Notes under the pieces: model-generated
Told to the model about the DNA's origin: nothing
Database searches by the model: none
The model's input: the letters and a program-made list of their open reading frames with translations, nothing else
From: Smittium mucronatum
Taxonomy: Eukaryota > Kickxellomycota > Harpellomycetes > Harpellales > Legeriomycetaceae
Direction: 5' to 3'
Assembly (NCBI GenBank): GCA_001953115.1
Contig: LSSL01002253.1
Location: forward strand, 1 to 12,912
Length of the DNA stretch: 12,912 nucleotides
Program-made: the position numbers and the translations under genes
In this document: positions 1 to 8,965 of the stretch, one piece after another
Position numbering within the stretch: position 1 is the first letter of the stretch
Layout: every line of letters begins with the position of its first letter

Positions 1-15
1 TTTTTTTTTAGCTTT

Positions 16-30
16 AGGAACATAGTTCCT
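16..30. repeat. Small perfect hairpin near left edge
   Basis: Arms AGGAAC (16-21) and GTTCCT (25-30) are perfect complements around a 3-base ATA loop, just after a run of T. It is more GC-rich than its surroundings. It could be a remnant of a transcript end or a transposon end, but the window starts too close to tell. Confidence 0.4.
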
Positions 31-175
31 TATTAAGGGCCAATAAATTTACATAAACTCATTTTCTACTGCGTACACCAAAAAATTGTAAAATAAGCTT
101 AAAAATTACCACCTAATTTTTTCCCTAAACATAAACATATAATTAACCTATAAATTATCTTTATTTTATTTAAAC

Positions 176-386
176 CAATTTGGATTCACTTTTTTCCGAT
201 TTAAATTCACTTTTATTGTAATTGGGTGCACTTTTTTGTATTCACTTTCACTTTTTTGTAATTGGATGCAATGAGAACAAATTGGATTCACTTATTCCGA
301 ATTAATTTTCACTTTAATTCGATTTGGTCGCAATTTTTCCAAATTGGATTCACTTTTTTTTTATTTGCTTTCACTTTTTCCGAATT
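176..386. repeat. Degenerate repeat field, TTCACTTTTT core
   Basis: About nine imperfect copies of a unit close to TTGGATTCACTTTTTCCGA lie in this stretch. TTCAC cores sit near 184, 206, 241, 247, 286, 308, 349 and 370, and variant cores (TGCAC, ATGCAA, TCGCAA) near 227, 265 and 328. Spacing is irregular, about 6 to 40 bases, so it is not a simple satellite. Short diverged words repeated in one orientation resemble the subterminal repeats of pogo-like DNA transposons, such as the TTATGCGA words in the element at 8948-9991. No paired terminus was found, so the transposon reading is inference only. Confidence 0.6.
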
Positions 387-772
387 TGCCTTACAAAAGG
401 TGTAGTAAGAGATGCAAATTTCTTTTTATGGTTATATTTGTTTTTAGAAGATGTAGAAAAACATTGGATAGTTTTTTTAAATTTTGTAAAAAAAAAAACA
501 GAATAATAAATTTATAGTTTGCCAAATTTGACACTAGATCATTTCCAATCTATTCTTGGCAATCAAAAAATAATCAGTTATTAGATGATTAAGAACCATC
601 AAATTCCAAGTTATGAGGATTTTTTATCAAGATAAGTTTCATTCTTTACATTTAATGTCATAGTGGCATTACTAAAAAAATGATTACTATTCATCAAATA
701 GGTTGATGCTAAATGTGTGGAATTAGATCAGGTCCAGTTATAACAGCGATAAATTATATTTAAGCACCTACT

Positions 773-794
773 GGATTAATAATATTATTAATCC
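773..794. repeat. Perfect 22-bp palindrome
   Basis: The half-site GGATTAATAAT (773-783) is followed directly by its exact reverse complement ATTATTAATCC (784-794). There is no loop and no mismatch. Even at this base composition a perfect 22-mer palindrome is expected well under once in a window of this size. It could be a protein dimer site, a cruciform-forming site or a relic of a short transposon. Nothing next to it decides. Confidence 0.75.
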
Positions 795-1019
795 GCCTTT
801 AAAAATATTAAGGATCACTAAGGTCTGGGGAAAGTCTATGGAGTATAGAGTTGTAAGTTCTGATTGAATTTTTTTATTTTTAGAGCTTCCAGAAACTTAA
901 CCTAAAACCCATTAAAGGCAAGAAAAGAAATTCCTATATTTTTTACTTTTATATGAGCTCTAGAATATTACTCCAGAAACATCAAAAATAAAAAAAATTC
1001 AATATAAAGCGTCCATTTA

Positions 1020-1068
1020 CAAAGGTAAAATCTTCCGAAATGAAAATTGAATTCACCAAAGGTAAAAT
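1020..1068. repeat. Short direct repeat, 37-bp period
   Basis: The 12-mer CAAAGGTAAAAT occurs exactly at 1020-1031 and 1057-1068. The intervening DNA includes TTCCGAAATG and GAATTCACC, which echo the TTCAC and CCGAA words of the 176-386 repeat field, partly on the opposite strand. It may be a distant relic of the same element, but this is weak. Confidence 0.45.
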
Positions 1069-2297
1069 AATTTGATTATTTTGTATACTATAATTTATAA
1101 TAAAGAATTGGGAAGGTTATAAATCATTATTACAGGTAAATGAATCTTGGTATGGATGTCACTGTGTTTTGAAACATAGGACTTTCAAACATGCATAGTT
1201 TAAATTTTTGTGATTATAATTTAGATTTGATTTCGACTTTTTTTTTTTTGAGAATAAAGATTTCTGTTAATACTAAGTAAATATCACTATTATTACATTG
1301 AAAGTATTTTAAAATCAACCTGTGAAGAGTTTTAAGCTATGATGGAGACATGGGGATAGATAAAAAATGGTTTTGGGGCCGTAATAACTCTCCCACATAT
1401 TAATGCTAAACCTTTAATCCTGTATTTTTTTATATATTCATGGAATATATTAATGTTTTAGCCTAAATATGCTAGAAGTATTTTTAAAACACAATTTTCC
1501 GAAATATAATTCTTTATTCGGCGAACTTTAGAAAAAAACATTTTTGTGTAGTCTATTGTTGGTAAAATTAATTCGGCATCGACTGATTATCTTGAGCTCG
1601 AACCAATAATTGATCGTTTAATAACTCCCATATCCTTAACTATACATTTGATATACTCATATTATAATTAAACTGTTTTACACAGCTTAGGGGAAACGGG
1701 ATATAAAGGCTTCAAAGTTTTTAATTTAACCTGGATTAGGAAACAGTTTTTTTTTTACTTGCCTCAGATTTTACCAATAAATTATAAATAACAGGTAAAT
1801 AAATTATTTTTTCTAAAATTGTACTAATCACGATAATAGAATAGCATAATCTTCATGCAATAAATATTGGAAGTTTACATGCAATTTTTAATGTGAGTTT
1901 AAGTTTAGAATTAAAATAAATAAATAAAACTCACTGGAGGAATTTCCTTGTTCGATGAATGGACTTAGTTTTGCTCCATCTAAAAGTATTTTCAGCAAAA
2001 AATATATTTGCTATATGTTTGAGTTTTCATTTTTACAATGATAAAATAAATCCTGTATTTGATTTCAATTTGAAATAAAGATATTATAAGTCTTTAAATA
2101 CCAGGCCCATAAATATTTATTAAAATTTACAAGAAAGGTTTGTAATGGCTTATATAGGTTTTATAAATGCATAAAGTCAAAATTGGAAAATGTTCGAGCC
2201 TAATATGAGTATTAGAACAGTTTATGCTGCGAGTGTATTAAAAGGATTTAATTATACTGGTGTCGGGACGAGAATCGTTATTTATCAATTGAGACTT

Positions 2298-2347
2298 GGG
2301 TGGGGATGAGGGGTTGGAATCGACTGGGGCTTGGGTAGGGGGGAGGG
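2298..2347 (+). other. G-rich island with G-quadruplex spacing
   Basis: Seven runs of three or more G lie on this strand in 50 bases: 2298-2300, 2302-2305, 2310-2313, 2326-2329, 2333-2335, 2338-2343 and 2345-2347. The last four are separated by 3, 2 and 1 bases, which satisfies the usual G-quadruplex pattern (four G3+ runs, loops of 1-7). The line containing most of it is about 53% G+C, against about 20-25% in sampled neighbouring lines. No gene or terminus is adjacent. It could be foreign or repeat-derived DNA or a structured regulatory or replication-related site. Sequence alone shows only the folding potential. Confidence 0.6.
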
Positions 2348-3641
2348 CTTGGTATGATTAAGATCGGAATGGAAATTCAGAAAATTTTCACTATCGTAAT
2401 ACCAGTTCTATTATTTATTTCTTACATAGTATTTTTGCACCAATGAATGAGTTTCGATCAGATTCTTGTTAAAAAAAATTAAATCCTCCTTCCTTGTTCA
2501 AAAATTTCTGATTAATATCACCCAAGAGTTGTATTATGATTGGTAGTACTATCTTTATATTTGAAACTTAATTTGGTATGAACTATCTAAAAAAATATTG
2601 ACAATTACGATATTATTGCCATTAATAATATAGATATTCTTATTTGGGGGATTATCAATTTTAATTGAACAAATTAGCTTCAGTATTTTTTTAGCCTATA
2701 AAATCGATAGAAACAAGTGTCATCTTTGCTTAAGAATCTCCCAACTTTAGAAAGGAAAATCCAATTTCGGATGAGTATAAAAAAACGAGTGCGTGCTTTT
2801 AAAACACAATTATCTTGTAGAAAAGATCAATTTTTATGTTTCTCTTGAAATTAGTTATTCGAGTATATTAGAGTAATCATTTAAGTATTTGTAGTCTTGG
2901 CCGTGAAAATCAAATGAAACTATTTAAGTTACCCAAAATTATATAGGAAGGGTTACGCAAAACTTGACAATATAAACCCCCATTAGGGATTTTTACGAAA
3001 AGATATACACTTTTAAAAACAGATCTTTTCATTAATTCATATAATGAATAAAACCCTATTCCTATAAACATAATACAATATTAACTAGAGCCTCAATTAA
3101 AAATCATCCAAAATAATGTTTGTTTGCCATTTATGATAAAAATGGTGACACTTCAATTCGTTAAAATTGGAGTCTTATTATCCATTTTTGTCTTTAAATC
3201 TAATCTGAAATAATTTTTTCAAAATAAAATGAGAAATTTGAGTGTATGAAATCAAAAATAAATGGTTGGAAAGTTCAAGTGTTATTATAGCTAAAAGATT
3301 TAGTTAATTTAACTATACTTTTGAAAAATATGAAATATTACGTTGATTGTGCTCTGGCTTCACACTTTATTAATTGGAGTAATTTTATATTGGCCTACAA
3401 TTAAAGCATGCAATTTTTTTGAATTTTATTGGCTGCCTATTTTTTTCCCAAAAGCAATCCTTGTTAATTTATTGAAAATGAGCCTCTATTTTAGAGCTAT
3501 TTTAGCTTTTTGACATTGGATATAAATAATTAATGATATTTTGACCTGAAAAAGCTCGTCTATATTTTGCTTTCTATAATATGTTTACATTCCGTCAATT
3601 ATTAGTAACAGGAATTATTCAAAGTCAAACAAAATAAAAAA

Positions 3642-3684
3642 AAGCCAAGTACTGGGGTTTTTGGTATAATATAAATCTTGGCTT
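3642..3684. repeat. Hairpin, 8-bp perfect stem, upstream of the ankyrin gene
   Basis: Arms AAGCCAAG (3642-3649) and CTTGGCTT (3677-3684) are exact complements around a 27-base loop that contains TACTGGGG. It ends 103 bases before the ankyrin start codon. It could be a promoter-proximal element, or a transcript-end hairpin of a lost upstream gene. Mimivirus-type viruses end transcripts at such palindromes, but no upstream gene is visible here. Confidence 0.5.
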
Positions 3685-3713
3685 AATAAAACTAAAAGAT
3701 TCTGTTTTTTCAA

Positions 3714-3721
3714 TATATAAA
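3714..3721 (+). promoter_or_regulatory. TATA-like box upstream of the ankyrin gene
   Basis: TATATAAA lies 66 bases before the start codon, a distance compatible with a eukaryotic TATA promoter and a short leader. Such words are common in DNA this AT-rich, so this is suggestive only. The giant-virus early motif AAAATTGA is absent from the roughly 160 bases upstream of the start. Confidence 0.3.
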
Positions 3722-3787
3722 CACGAACTTCATTTTCTAAACACAAGCCTTTCATAATAAATCTAAAGCTTATTACTAATTTTTGAA

Positions 3788-4870
3788 ATGTCTGATTTAG
3801 AAGAATCCCTTTTAAGCGCCTGCGAAAACAACCGAACAGAAGTTGCCAAATTTTTTATAGAATATGGCACAAATGTAAATTATAGGGATGACGAGGCTTT
3901 GCATTTGGCTTGTGCTAACGGAAACCTTGAGATTATCAAACTATTGGTTAGCCACGGTGCTAATATCAATTCTAGAAACGGAAAAGCTTTGATGGTTGCT
4001 AGCGCTAAAGGCTATATGGATGTTATAAAATTTTTAATTGAAGAACGCAAAAAATCGCCTCCATCAGTTGCTCAAACCAATGAGCCTCAAATATCTCCTC
4101 CAGTTGCACCATCCATTGCACAAAATCAAATAATCAGCTCTCCTAGCGATAGTGGAAAAAATAAAAACCCTCGTGAAAATATTCATAAATACGATGTTAC
4201 TGAGTTATCAAAAAGTTTTGGAAATGTTCATATTGACATTCAAGAGTCCTTGGTCTATGCGATAGAACGATGTGATCTTGATCAGGTAAAAGACTTGGTC
4301 TCAAAAGGTGCCAAGCTTGATGATAACTCTGGAAGTATGCTCTTTTTAGCCTGCAAAGTAGGGGCTTCACAAATCGTTCAATATATGCTAGCAAACGGTG
4401 TAAACCCATCAGTAGGTGATAACATGGCATTAGTCCATTCTTCTGATGTTGGAAATTTGAAAATATTGAAGATGCTTGTTGAGGCTGGTGGTGATATTCA
4501 TGCCAAAATTGATAAGTCTATGGAAAAAGCTTGTAATAGAAATCAGTTAGCTGTAATAAAGTATCTAATCTTAAACGGTGCTGACATTCATAAAGATGAA
4601 GATTCTTATCTTATAGAAGCCTTAAGCACAAGTAAAATAGAGCTTGCAAAGCTTTTTGTTGAACTAGGTGCTGATATTCATGTCAAAAATGACCTGGCTC
4701 TATCATATGCATGCGCAAGTGGTGATATAAAATTTGTAGAATATTTTGTTGAAAAAGGTGCATCTGTCAGTGCAAACAATAATGCTGCTATTAAAATTGC
4801 AAGAAAGATCGAGAATTCAGAGATGGTAAATTATCTAGTGTCTAAGGGGGCCGATGAATATGCATACTAG
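3788..4870 (+). CDS. Ankyrin-repeat protein, 360 residues, giant-virus-like repeat style
   Basis: Ankyrin repeats are helical protein-binding scaffolds; no enzyme, F-box, membrane or signal segment is visible, so partner and location are unknown. Repeats fall in two blocks. Block one, residues 4-88, has three (cores ALHLACANGNLEIIKLLV, KALMVASAKGYMDVIKFLI). A P/S/Q/N-rich linker covers about 89-150. Block two, about 153-358, has seven, with GGDIH or GADIH at 234, 264 and 294. Units are about 30 residues and lack the TPLH core of animal ankyrins, a form typical of Mimivirus-type viruses and also found in protists. Family membership is sure; a viral origin is inference. The start is the first ATG after an in-frame TAA at 3764-3766, has a purine at -3 and no Shine-Dalgarno-like site. 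G+C is about a third, above the flanks. No neighbouring gene suggests an operon. An upstream exon cannot be excluded: TACTAAT at 3774-3780 and TTTAG at 3796-3800 could form an intron acceptor. Confidence 0.93.
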   Translation: MSDLEESLLSACENNRTEVAKFFIEYGTNVNYRDDEALHLACANGNLEIIKLLVSHGANINSRNGKALMVASAKGYMDVIKFLIEERKKSPPSVAQTNEPQISPPVAPSIAQNQIISSPSDSGKNKNPRENIHKYDVTELSKSFGNVHIDIQESLVYAIERCDLDQVKDLVSKGAKLDDNSGSMLFLACKVGASQIVQYMLANGVNPSVGDNMALVHSSDVGNLKILKMLVEAGGDIHAKIDKSMEKACNRNQLAVIKYLILNGADIHKDEDSYLIEALSTSKIELAKLFVELGADIHVKNDLALSYACASGDIKFVEYFVEKGASVSANNNAAIKIARKIENSEMVNYLVSKGADEYAY

Positions 4871-4874
4871 TATG
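4863..4874. repeat. Perfect 12-bp palindrome over the ankyrin stop codon
   Basis: CATACTAGTATG reads the same on both strands and contains the TAG stop (4868-4870). As a hairpin it would have at most a 4-bp stem with a CTAG loop. Palindromes of this length are expected several times by chance in this window, so a role at the transcript end is only a possibility. Confidence 0.35.
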
Positions 4875-5572
4875 GGCGACCTATAATTTATCCAAATAAT
4901 TAAGAAACAAACTATAATTTTTTATTAGTTATTAATCTATCTGTTATTTTTATATCTCTTTTTTAAAATATTAAAAAATTTCTATTTCTGAATCAACTTT
5001 TTACTTGGTTTTATTCACCGAAATATTTGCTGCCAAAGATTTGCGTTTCCGTTCCTCTATTGGGTATCGAAAATATCCCAACTTTTACAGCCATAGTTAG
5101 TATTAAATATTAGCTTATATATTTTTATCAAATATATATCCATTCTACCTTGGGCATCAAAAATGGTATTCCTGATTCTCATTTTTATATTTAATATTAT
5201 CAGAGTATAGATTTTGTTTAATATTATCAAGGTTTCAATTCTAAGCCTTATTATAACTGATATATGATTTTTTCTTTTGATATTGTTGTATTGGGAATAA
5301 TTTTCATTTAAAAATTTTAAAAAAAAAGTTGAAAAAATATTCGATTTAATAGTTTCAGAAAACGTCCCATTTAATGTATTTTACAGGAACTTTTTATTTT
5401 AATCCCATTATTGATTTTTTTAAAAAAAACCTCTTTGCCCAATATAACTCTATTTGATATAACCCCGTTACACATCCATATATTTAAACTTGATTTTCAG
5501 TTTAAAAAAAAAAAAATTATATTTTTTTTCTAAAGAACAAATAAAAAAAGATACAGGATTGTGAAAATTCTT

Positions 5573-5668
5573 ACAAAAGTATGTAAATTGATACAAAATA
5601 AATCGTCTCATACCAATCTTACAATTGAACTTATTTATCCACAAAAAAGTGTGTATATTAATACAAAG
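5573..5668. repeat. Diverged direct repeat pair
   Basis: Copy one, 5573-5599 (ACAAAAGTATG, then TTGATACAAAA), and copy two, 5641-5668 (ACAAAAAAGTGTG, then TTAATACAAAG), align with one 2-base gap and few mismatches, 68 bases apart. Two copies of such AT-rich words could be a local duplication. No function is visible. Confidence 0.4.
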
Positions 5669-6276
5669 ATTTTAATCTTTAATTTATTGGTCAGTTAATA
5701 GTTTTAAAATTATTATTTTACAAGCTATCTAATTATCCTTAATGTATTTTATAAGATCTTGATTTTTTAAATCCAAAAAGCAAAAATGATGGTATATCTG
5801 GTACAACAAATGATTTTATGTTTTGCATATAAACTAAGGAGCTGTAATAAATAATATTTTGGTTTCCTATTTAGAATCATATAAGATTGTTAAATTTATG
5901 TTCTTTTCGATGTCGAAAGCTAATAATATTTGAACTCTAATCAAATAAATTCTCACCCTACGTGAATAAAAGCACATAAAAATACCAACTTAATTGTTTT
6001 TGCTAAAAGATAGCCTAAAGAAAAAATACTGAAACGAAAGTTTCTTTATTTTTCCATTTTTCTGGGCTTAAGGAATTTAATTTAAATGGAGGCTAAATTT
6101 TCCAATTTTTATCATCTATCTTTGAAGCAATATAAATTAATATTAAAGAACTTGTGTTGATGTTTCCGCTACATCATTTACATACTTTGAAACCCTTAGT
6201 GTTATACTGTGAATATTCATAATGAACAATTTTAAAATTTATAAGCAATTATTTTATGATTTGTTTTTTTTACAAG

Positions 6277-6296
6277 TTTTTTTTTTTTTTTTTTTT
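6277..6296 (+). repeat. T20 homopolymer tract
   Basis: An unbroken run of 20 T is bracketed by CAAG on both sides (6273-6276 and 6297-6300), and a further T7 follows. It could be slippage in T-rich DNA or the reversed poly(A) tail of an old retroposed copy. No retroelement body was recognised beside it. Confidence 0.6.
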
Positions 6297-6503
6297 CAAG
6301 TTTTTTTATATTATCTTTTTTAGTAAAGATATGAGAAAATAAATCTAGATAAAAATATTAATTTTTATAGAATGTAAATAATTGATCTATTAAAAGTATG
6401 TCTATCAGGGAATACTTATATATCTATTATCCTATTAATGTTTTTTTTATTATTTTTATAGCGAATCTCAACAAAATACAGGTATCGAAATTTCTCGTTT
6501 TAA

Positions 6504-6824
6504 GATTTCTTTCTTAAATTTTCAAAAAAACAAAAAAATCATACCTTTTCTTTAATCAGACTGTTTTTATGTTTAAATATTTGTTTTTTCCTGCTCTTAT
6601 ACCTATTAGACTCTATCAATAGAACATACCATTTTACATTATTATTATTTGTTTATTTATTGGAATGTACCTACCCAATATTTCGATGTATGTGGTTACG
6701 TGAAAAAGATTTGATAGACAGCTATGACTGTTTCAGTCCGAAAATATTCAAAATATCAATGCTCCATAAATTAATTAGGCTTCAGATGGAAATGAGATGC
6801 ACTCATCAGATCCTGATAGACTAG
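6504..6824 (+). other. Long stop-free frame, unrecognised (possible gene relic)
   Basis: Between a TAA at 6501-6503 and a TAG at 6822-6824 there are 106 codons without a stop. At this composition a stop is expected about every 11 codons, so such a run should appear roughly 0.1 times in the window on a simple estimate. The left half is hydrophobic, with stretches near residues 20-36 and 46-53. The right half (about 60-106) is more balanced and polar, with words such as WLREKDLIDSYDCF. The first ATG is near residue 63, leaving only about 44 residues, so it is not a normal complete gene. It could be a decayed gene or exon, or chance. I recognise no family. Confidence 0.25.
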
Positions 6825-7833
6825 GTCCTGATATTTTATATAAACTTTCATATAAATAGCCAATAATTTCATATTTGGAACCATTCTAAGTTGCTTCTCG
6901 AATTTTTAAAATTGCTTTGATTTGTGATTAAAATATAAATAAAACTTAAATGTGATTTTTTTATCTAGACTGATATTTAAAGGAATTTTTTATAATTTAA
7001 AAAAATGTTATATTTATTTTTGACATTCAGATTTTTCATTTGTGAAAGAGATTTATAATTTTTTACGTTTAAAACATTGATACACTAAAGGCATACTATA
7101 ATAATATCCTAATTATTTAAATTAAAGGTTCAAGTTATCAAAGAGCAATTAGATATTAAATGTGTATATGCTAAGAAATTACAGAGCTATAAAAGTATAT
7201 CTCGAATATTACCACTTTTTTTCGCAATTTAGCATTACGAAGGCCACATAAATTATGTTTAAAAACACAACGTACTAATATGAATTGGAAGATTTAGTCC
7301 CGCTTAAGATTTTGTAATTATCTTAACAAAACTTAGATACTTGTGTTGAGATATAAGTGAATCAAGCTAAATAAAGAACTGAAATATAGCTGTGCAAGGT
7401 TTCCTGGATATCAGCTTACTATTTGTTAGCCAATACAACTATTTATCGAATAGAAAATTTAAATTATTAGTGGACAATAAATTAAAGCTTGAAATCTTAG
7501 TATTAACTCTTTCGTCTCCAGTGTGTATTAGATACTTCAAATTGGGAAGTGTAAATAAATCCATTTGTTAATTTCAACAATTTGGCCAATATAATGCCAG
7601 TTTTTTGAATGATAATCAGCATATCTTAAATTTTGGCCATAATTATGGTACGAAATGGTCCAGCAGCGACGAAAGAGCTAATATACACAATTTTTTGCAG
7701 ATATATACGTTAAGCTGTTTGATTTGATTAAGATTGATTTTGCGCCAAAATACATGGTTACGTATTAATTTTCATAACTTTGTATAAGTATATTGCCGGC
7801 CATTTTTCAAATATACAACATAAAAAACTTTAT

Positions 7834-8208
7834 ATCGGTTGTTAGCATCATCGGTTGAGAATATATTAGGGAAAATATCATATATTTTGGGTAAGAGGAG
7901 TATTTTTTTAGAGTATAAAACGCAATAAGCAGAAGTAATTGATAATATTGATACTCATCTAAATCTTTTGTCAAAAAAGTCCTTAATTAACTAGAATTAT
8001 TTATAATTACATCTAGAAGTTCATTTTAAAAAATAAAAGTATAATAGAGACAGCTTTTACCTAAAGGATAGAATATTATATATCTATTTTAAAGTAGATC
8101 TAATTAGGATACCAATTATTTAACTAAATTCATCCTTATAATTATCTTTTGTTTTATGAAAGCATTTAATGCGGGTATTCCGACTCAATTTATAAGCAAC
8201 ATCGGTTG
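7834..8208 (+). repeat. Three dispersed ATCGGTTG words
   Basis: The octamer occurs at 7834-7841, 7850-7857 and 8201-8208; the last two share the wider context AGCA-(T/A)CATCGGTTG. Being half G+C, it should be rare at this composition. It may be a relic of a duplicated element. No termini were found. Confidence 0.35.
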
Positions 8209-8947
8209 GCATGATATAAATTTTTTATTTATTTAGAGAAATAAAGTATTAAAATAATTTTACACAAATTAAATTGCCATTTTTCTTTTTTTATAATATT
8301 TTTTATCAAAAATTTTAGTCACGATTTCTGAAAATAATCTAAAATTCAAAATAATATAAAAATTAAGAATTTATAAAATAATATTTGTATTGATTCCGAA
8401 AATTTTAGACATGCAAACCGATTGATGCTTAATAGCTTTATTTTTTTCAAATAAATCTTCAGGTATGAGATTAACCACTTGAAATCAAAACTCCTGTCTA
8501 AATTTTGTTAGTCTTTACAGTATATACTTCTAACCAACAGTTTTAATACGTTATGACATGTTTAATAAATAAATAATGTTGTGATAAATAAAAAATACTA
8601 AATACTAAAAAATGGTTTAAATTGATGACTTATACATTCAAACCCAACAAAAAGTAGATATAAAGACTAAAAAGTTTTTTTTTTCGCAAATTAAGTCATT
8701 TACAAACATCTTAAAAGATAGTTGAATTTCTAGCTATTTTTAATCGACAATTTATCATGGGGGTGCTTTTAATATGTGCTCTTATAAATCAAATATTATT
8801 TAATTTAAAATAAATAAAAATGGGAGTACTTATAAAATTTACGATTCTGGATTAAGTTTTAGCTCTATTTCTAACCAGAAATTTCATATTTTCCTATTTC
8901 AACGGATATAATCAACAGATAACATTTCTCTCAAATAAAAATAGCTA

Positions 8948-8965
8948 CAGGCAACCCTCGATTTA
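8948..8965 (+). repeat. Left terminal inverted repeat of the pogo-like element
   Basis: Starts CAGGCAACCCTCG immediately after a TA dinucleotide. It pairs with 9974-9991 at 16 of 18 positions. Confidence 0.8.

Larger units (their letters stand above)
387..3640. other. Non-coding AT-rich stretch upstream of the ankyrin gene
   Basis: No coding region can be supported. All six frames are broken often by stops, and the few short open stretches have no recognisable domain. A 60-codon frame at 324-506 starts inside the repeat field, needs a TTG start and is dominated by F, L, I and W, as expected of translated T-rich DNA. Items that stand out, listed separately, are the palindrome at 773-794, the direct repeat at 1020/1057 and the G-rich island at 2298-2347. 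A T12 tract lies at 1238-1249. No tRNA-like arms were found around the GTTCGAGCC word near 2191. Confidence 0.6.
4871..8947. other. Non-coding AT-rich stretch downstream of the ankyrin gene
   Basis: No confident gene. G+C drops at once after the stop codon, and stops are dense in all frames apart from the stretch at 6504-6824 listed separately. Other content includes a direct repeat (5573-5668), a 7-bp hairpin AAAGATT/AATCTTT at 5665-5680, a T20 tract at 6277-6296, a perfect 12-bp palindrome CCATAATTATGG at 7637-7648, and three copies of ATCGGTTG (7834, 7850, 8201). Slightly more GC-rich patches near 6680-6820 and 7630-7860 may be relics of old transposons or genes, but no family could be recognised. 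No clear AATAAA polyadenylation signal lies in the first 200 bases after the ankyrin gene. Confidence 0.6.

Noticed and set aside
324..506. 60-codon plus-strand frame
   Set aside because: It needs a TTG start, begins inside the degenerate repeat field, is dominated by residues from T-rich codons and matches no family I recognise.
1043..1050. AAAATTGA, the mimivirus early promoter motif (also at 9087 and 12110)
   Set aside because: The number of copies is about what this base composition gives by chance, and none precedes the ankyrin gene or another supported gene.
1310..1405. Short plus-strand frame reading DGDMGIDKKWFWGR
   Set aside because: Only about 24 codons lie between stops, and it has no start codon or recognisable domain.
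2185..2205. GTTCGAGCC word resembling a tRNA T-loop
   Set aside because: The bases on either side do not pair as a T-stem, and no acceptor, D or anticodon arms are found upstream.
4197..4430. 77-codon minus-strand frame
   Set aside because: It lies wholly inside the ankyrin coding region on the opposite strand. The plus-strand ankyrin repeats explain this DNA.
7583..7802. TGGCCAATATA and inverted TATTGCCGGCCA as possible Tc1-like ends
   Set aside because: The match is short and gapped, it does not extend, and there is no TA target duplication. A 51-codon stop-free frame in this interval is also no longer than chance allows.
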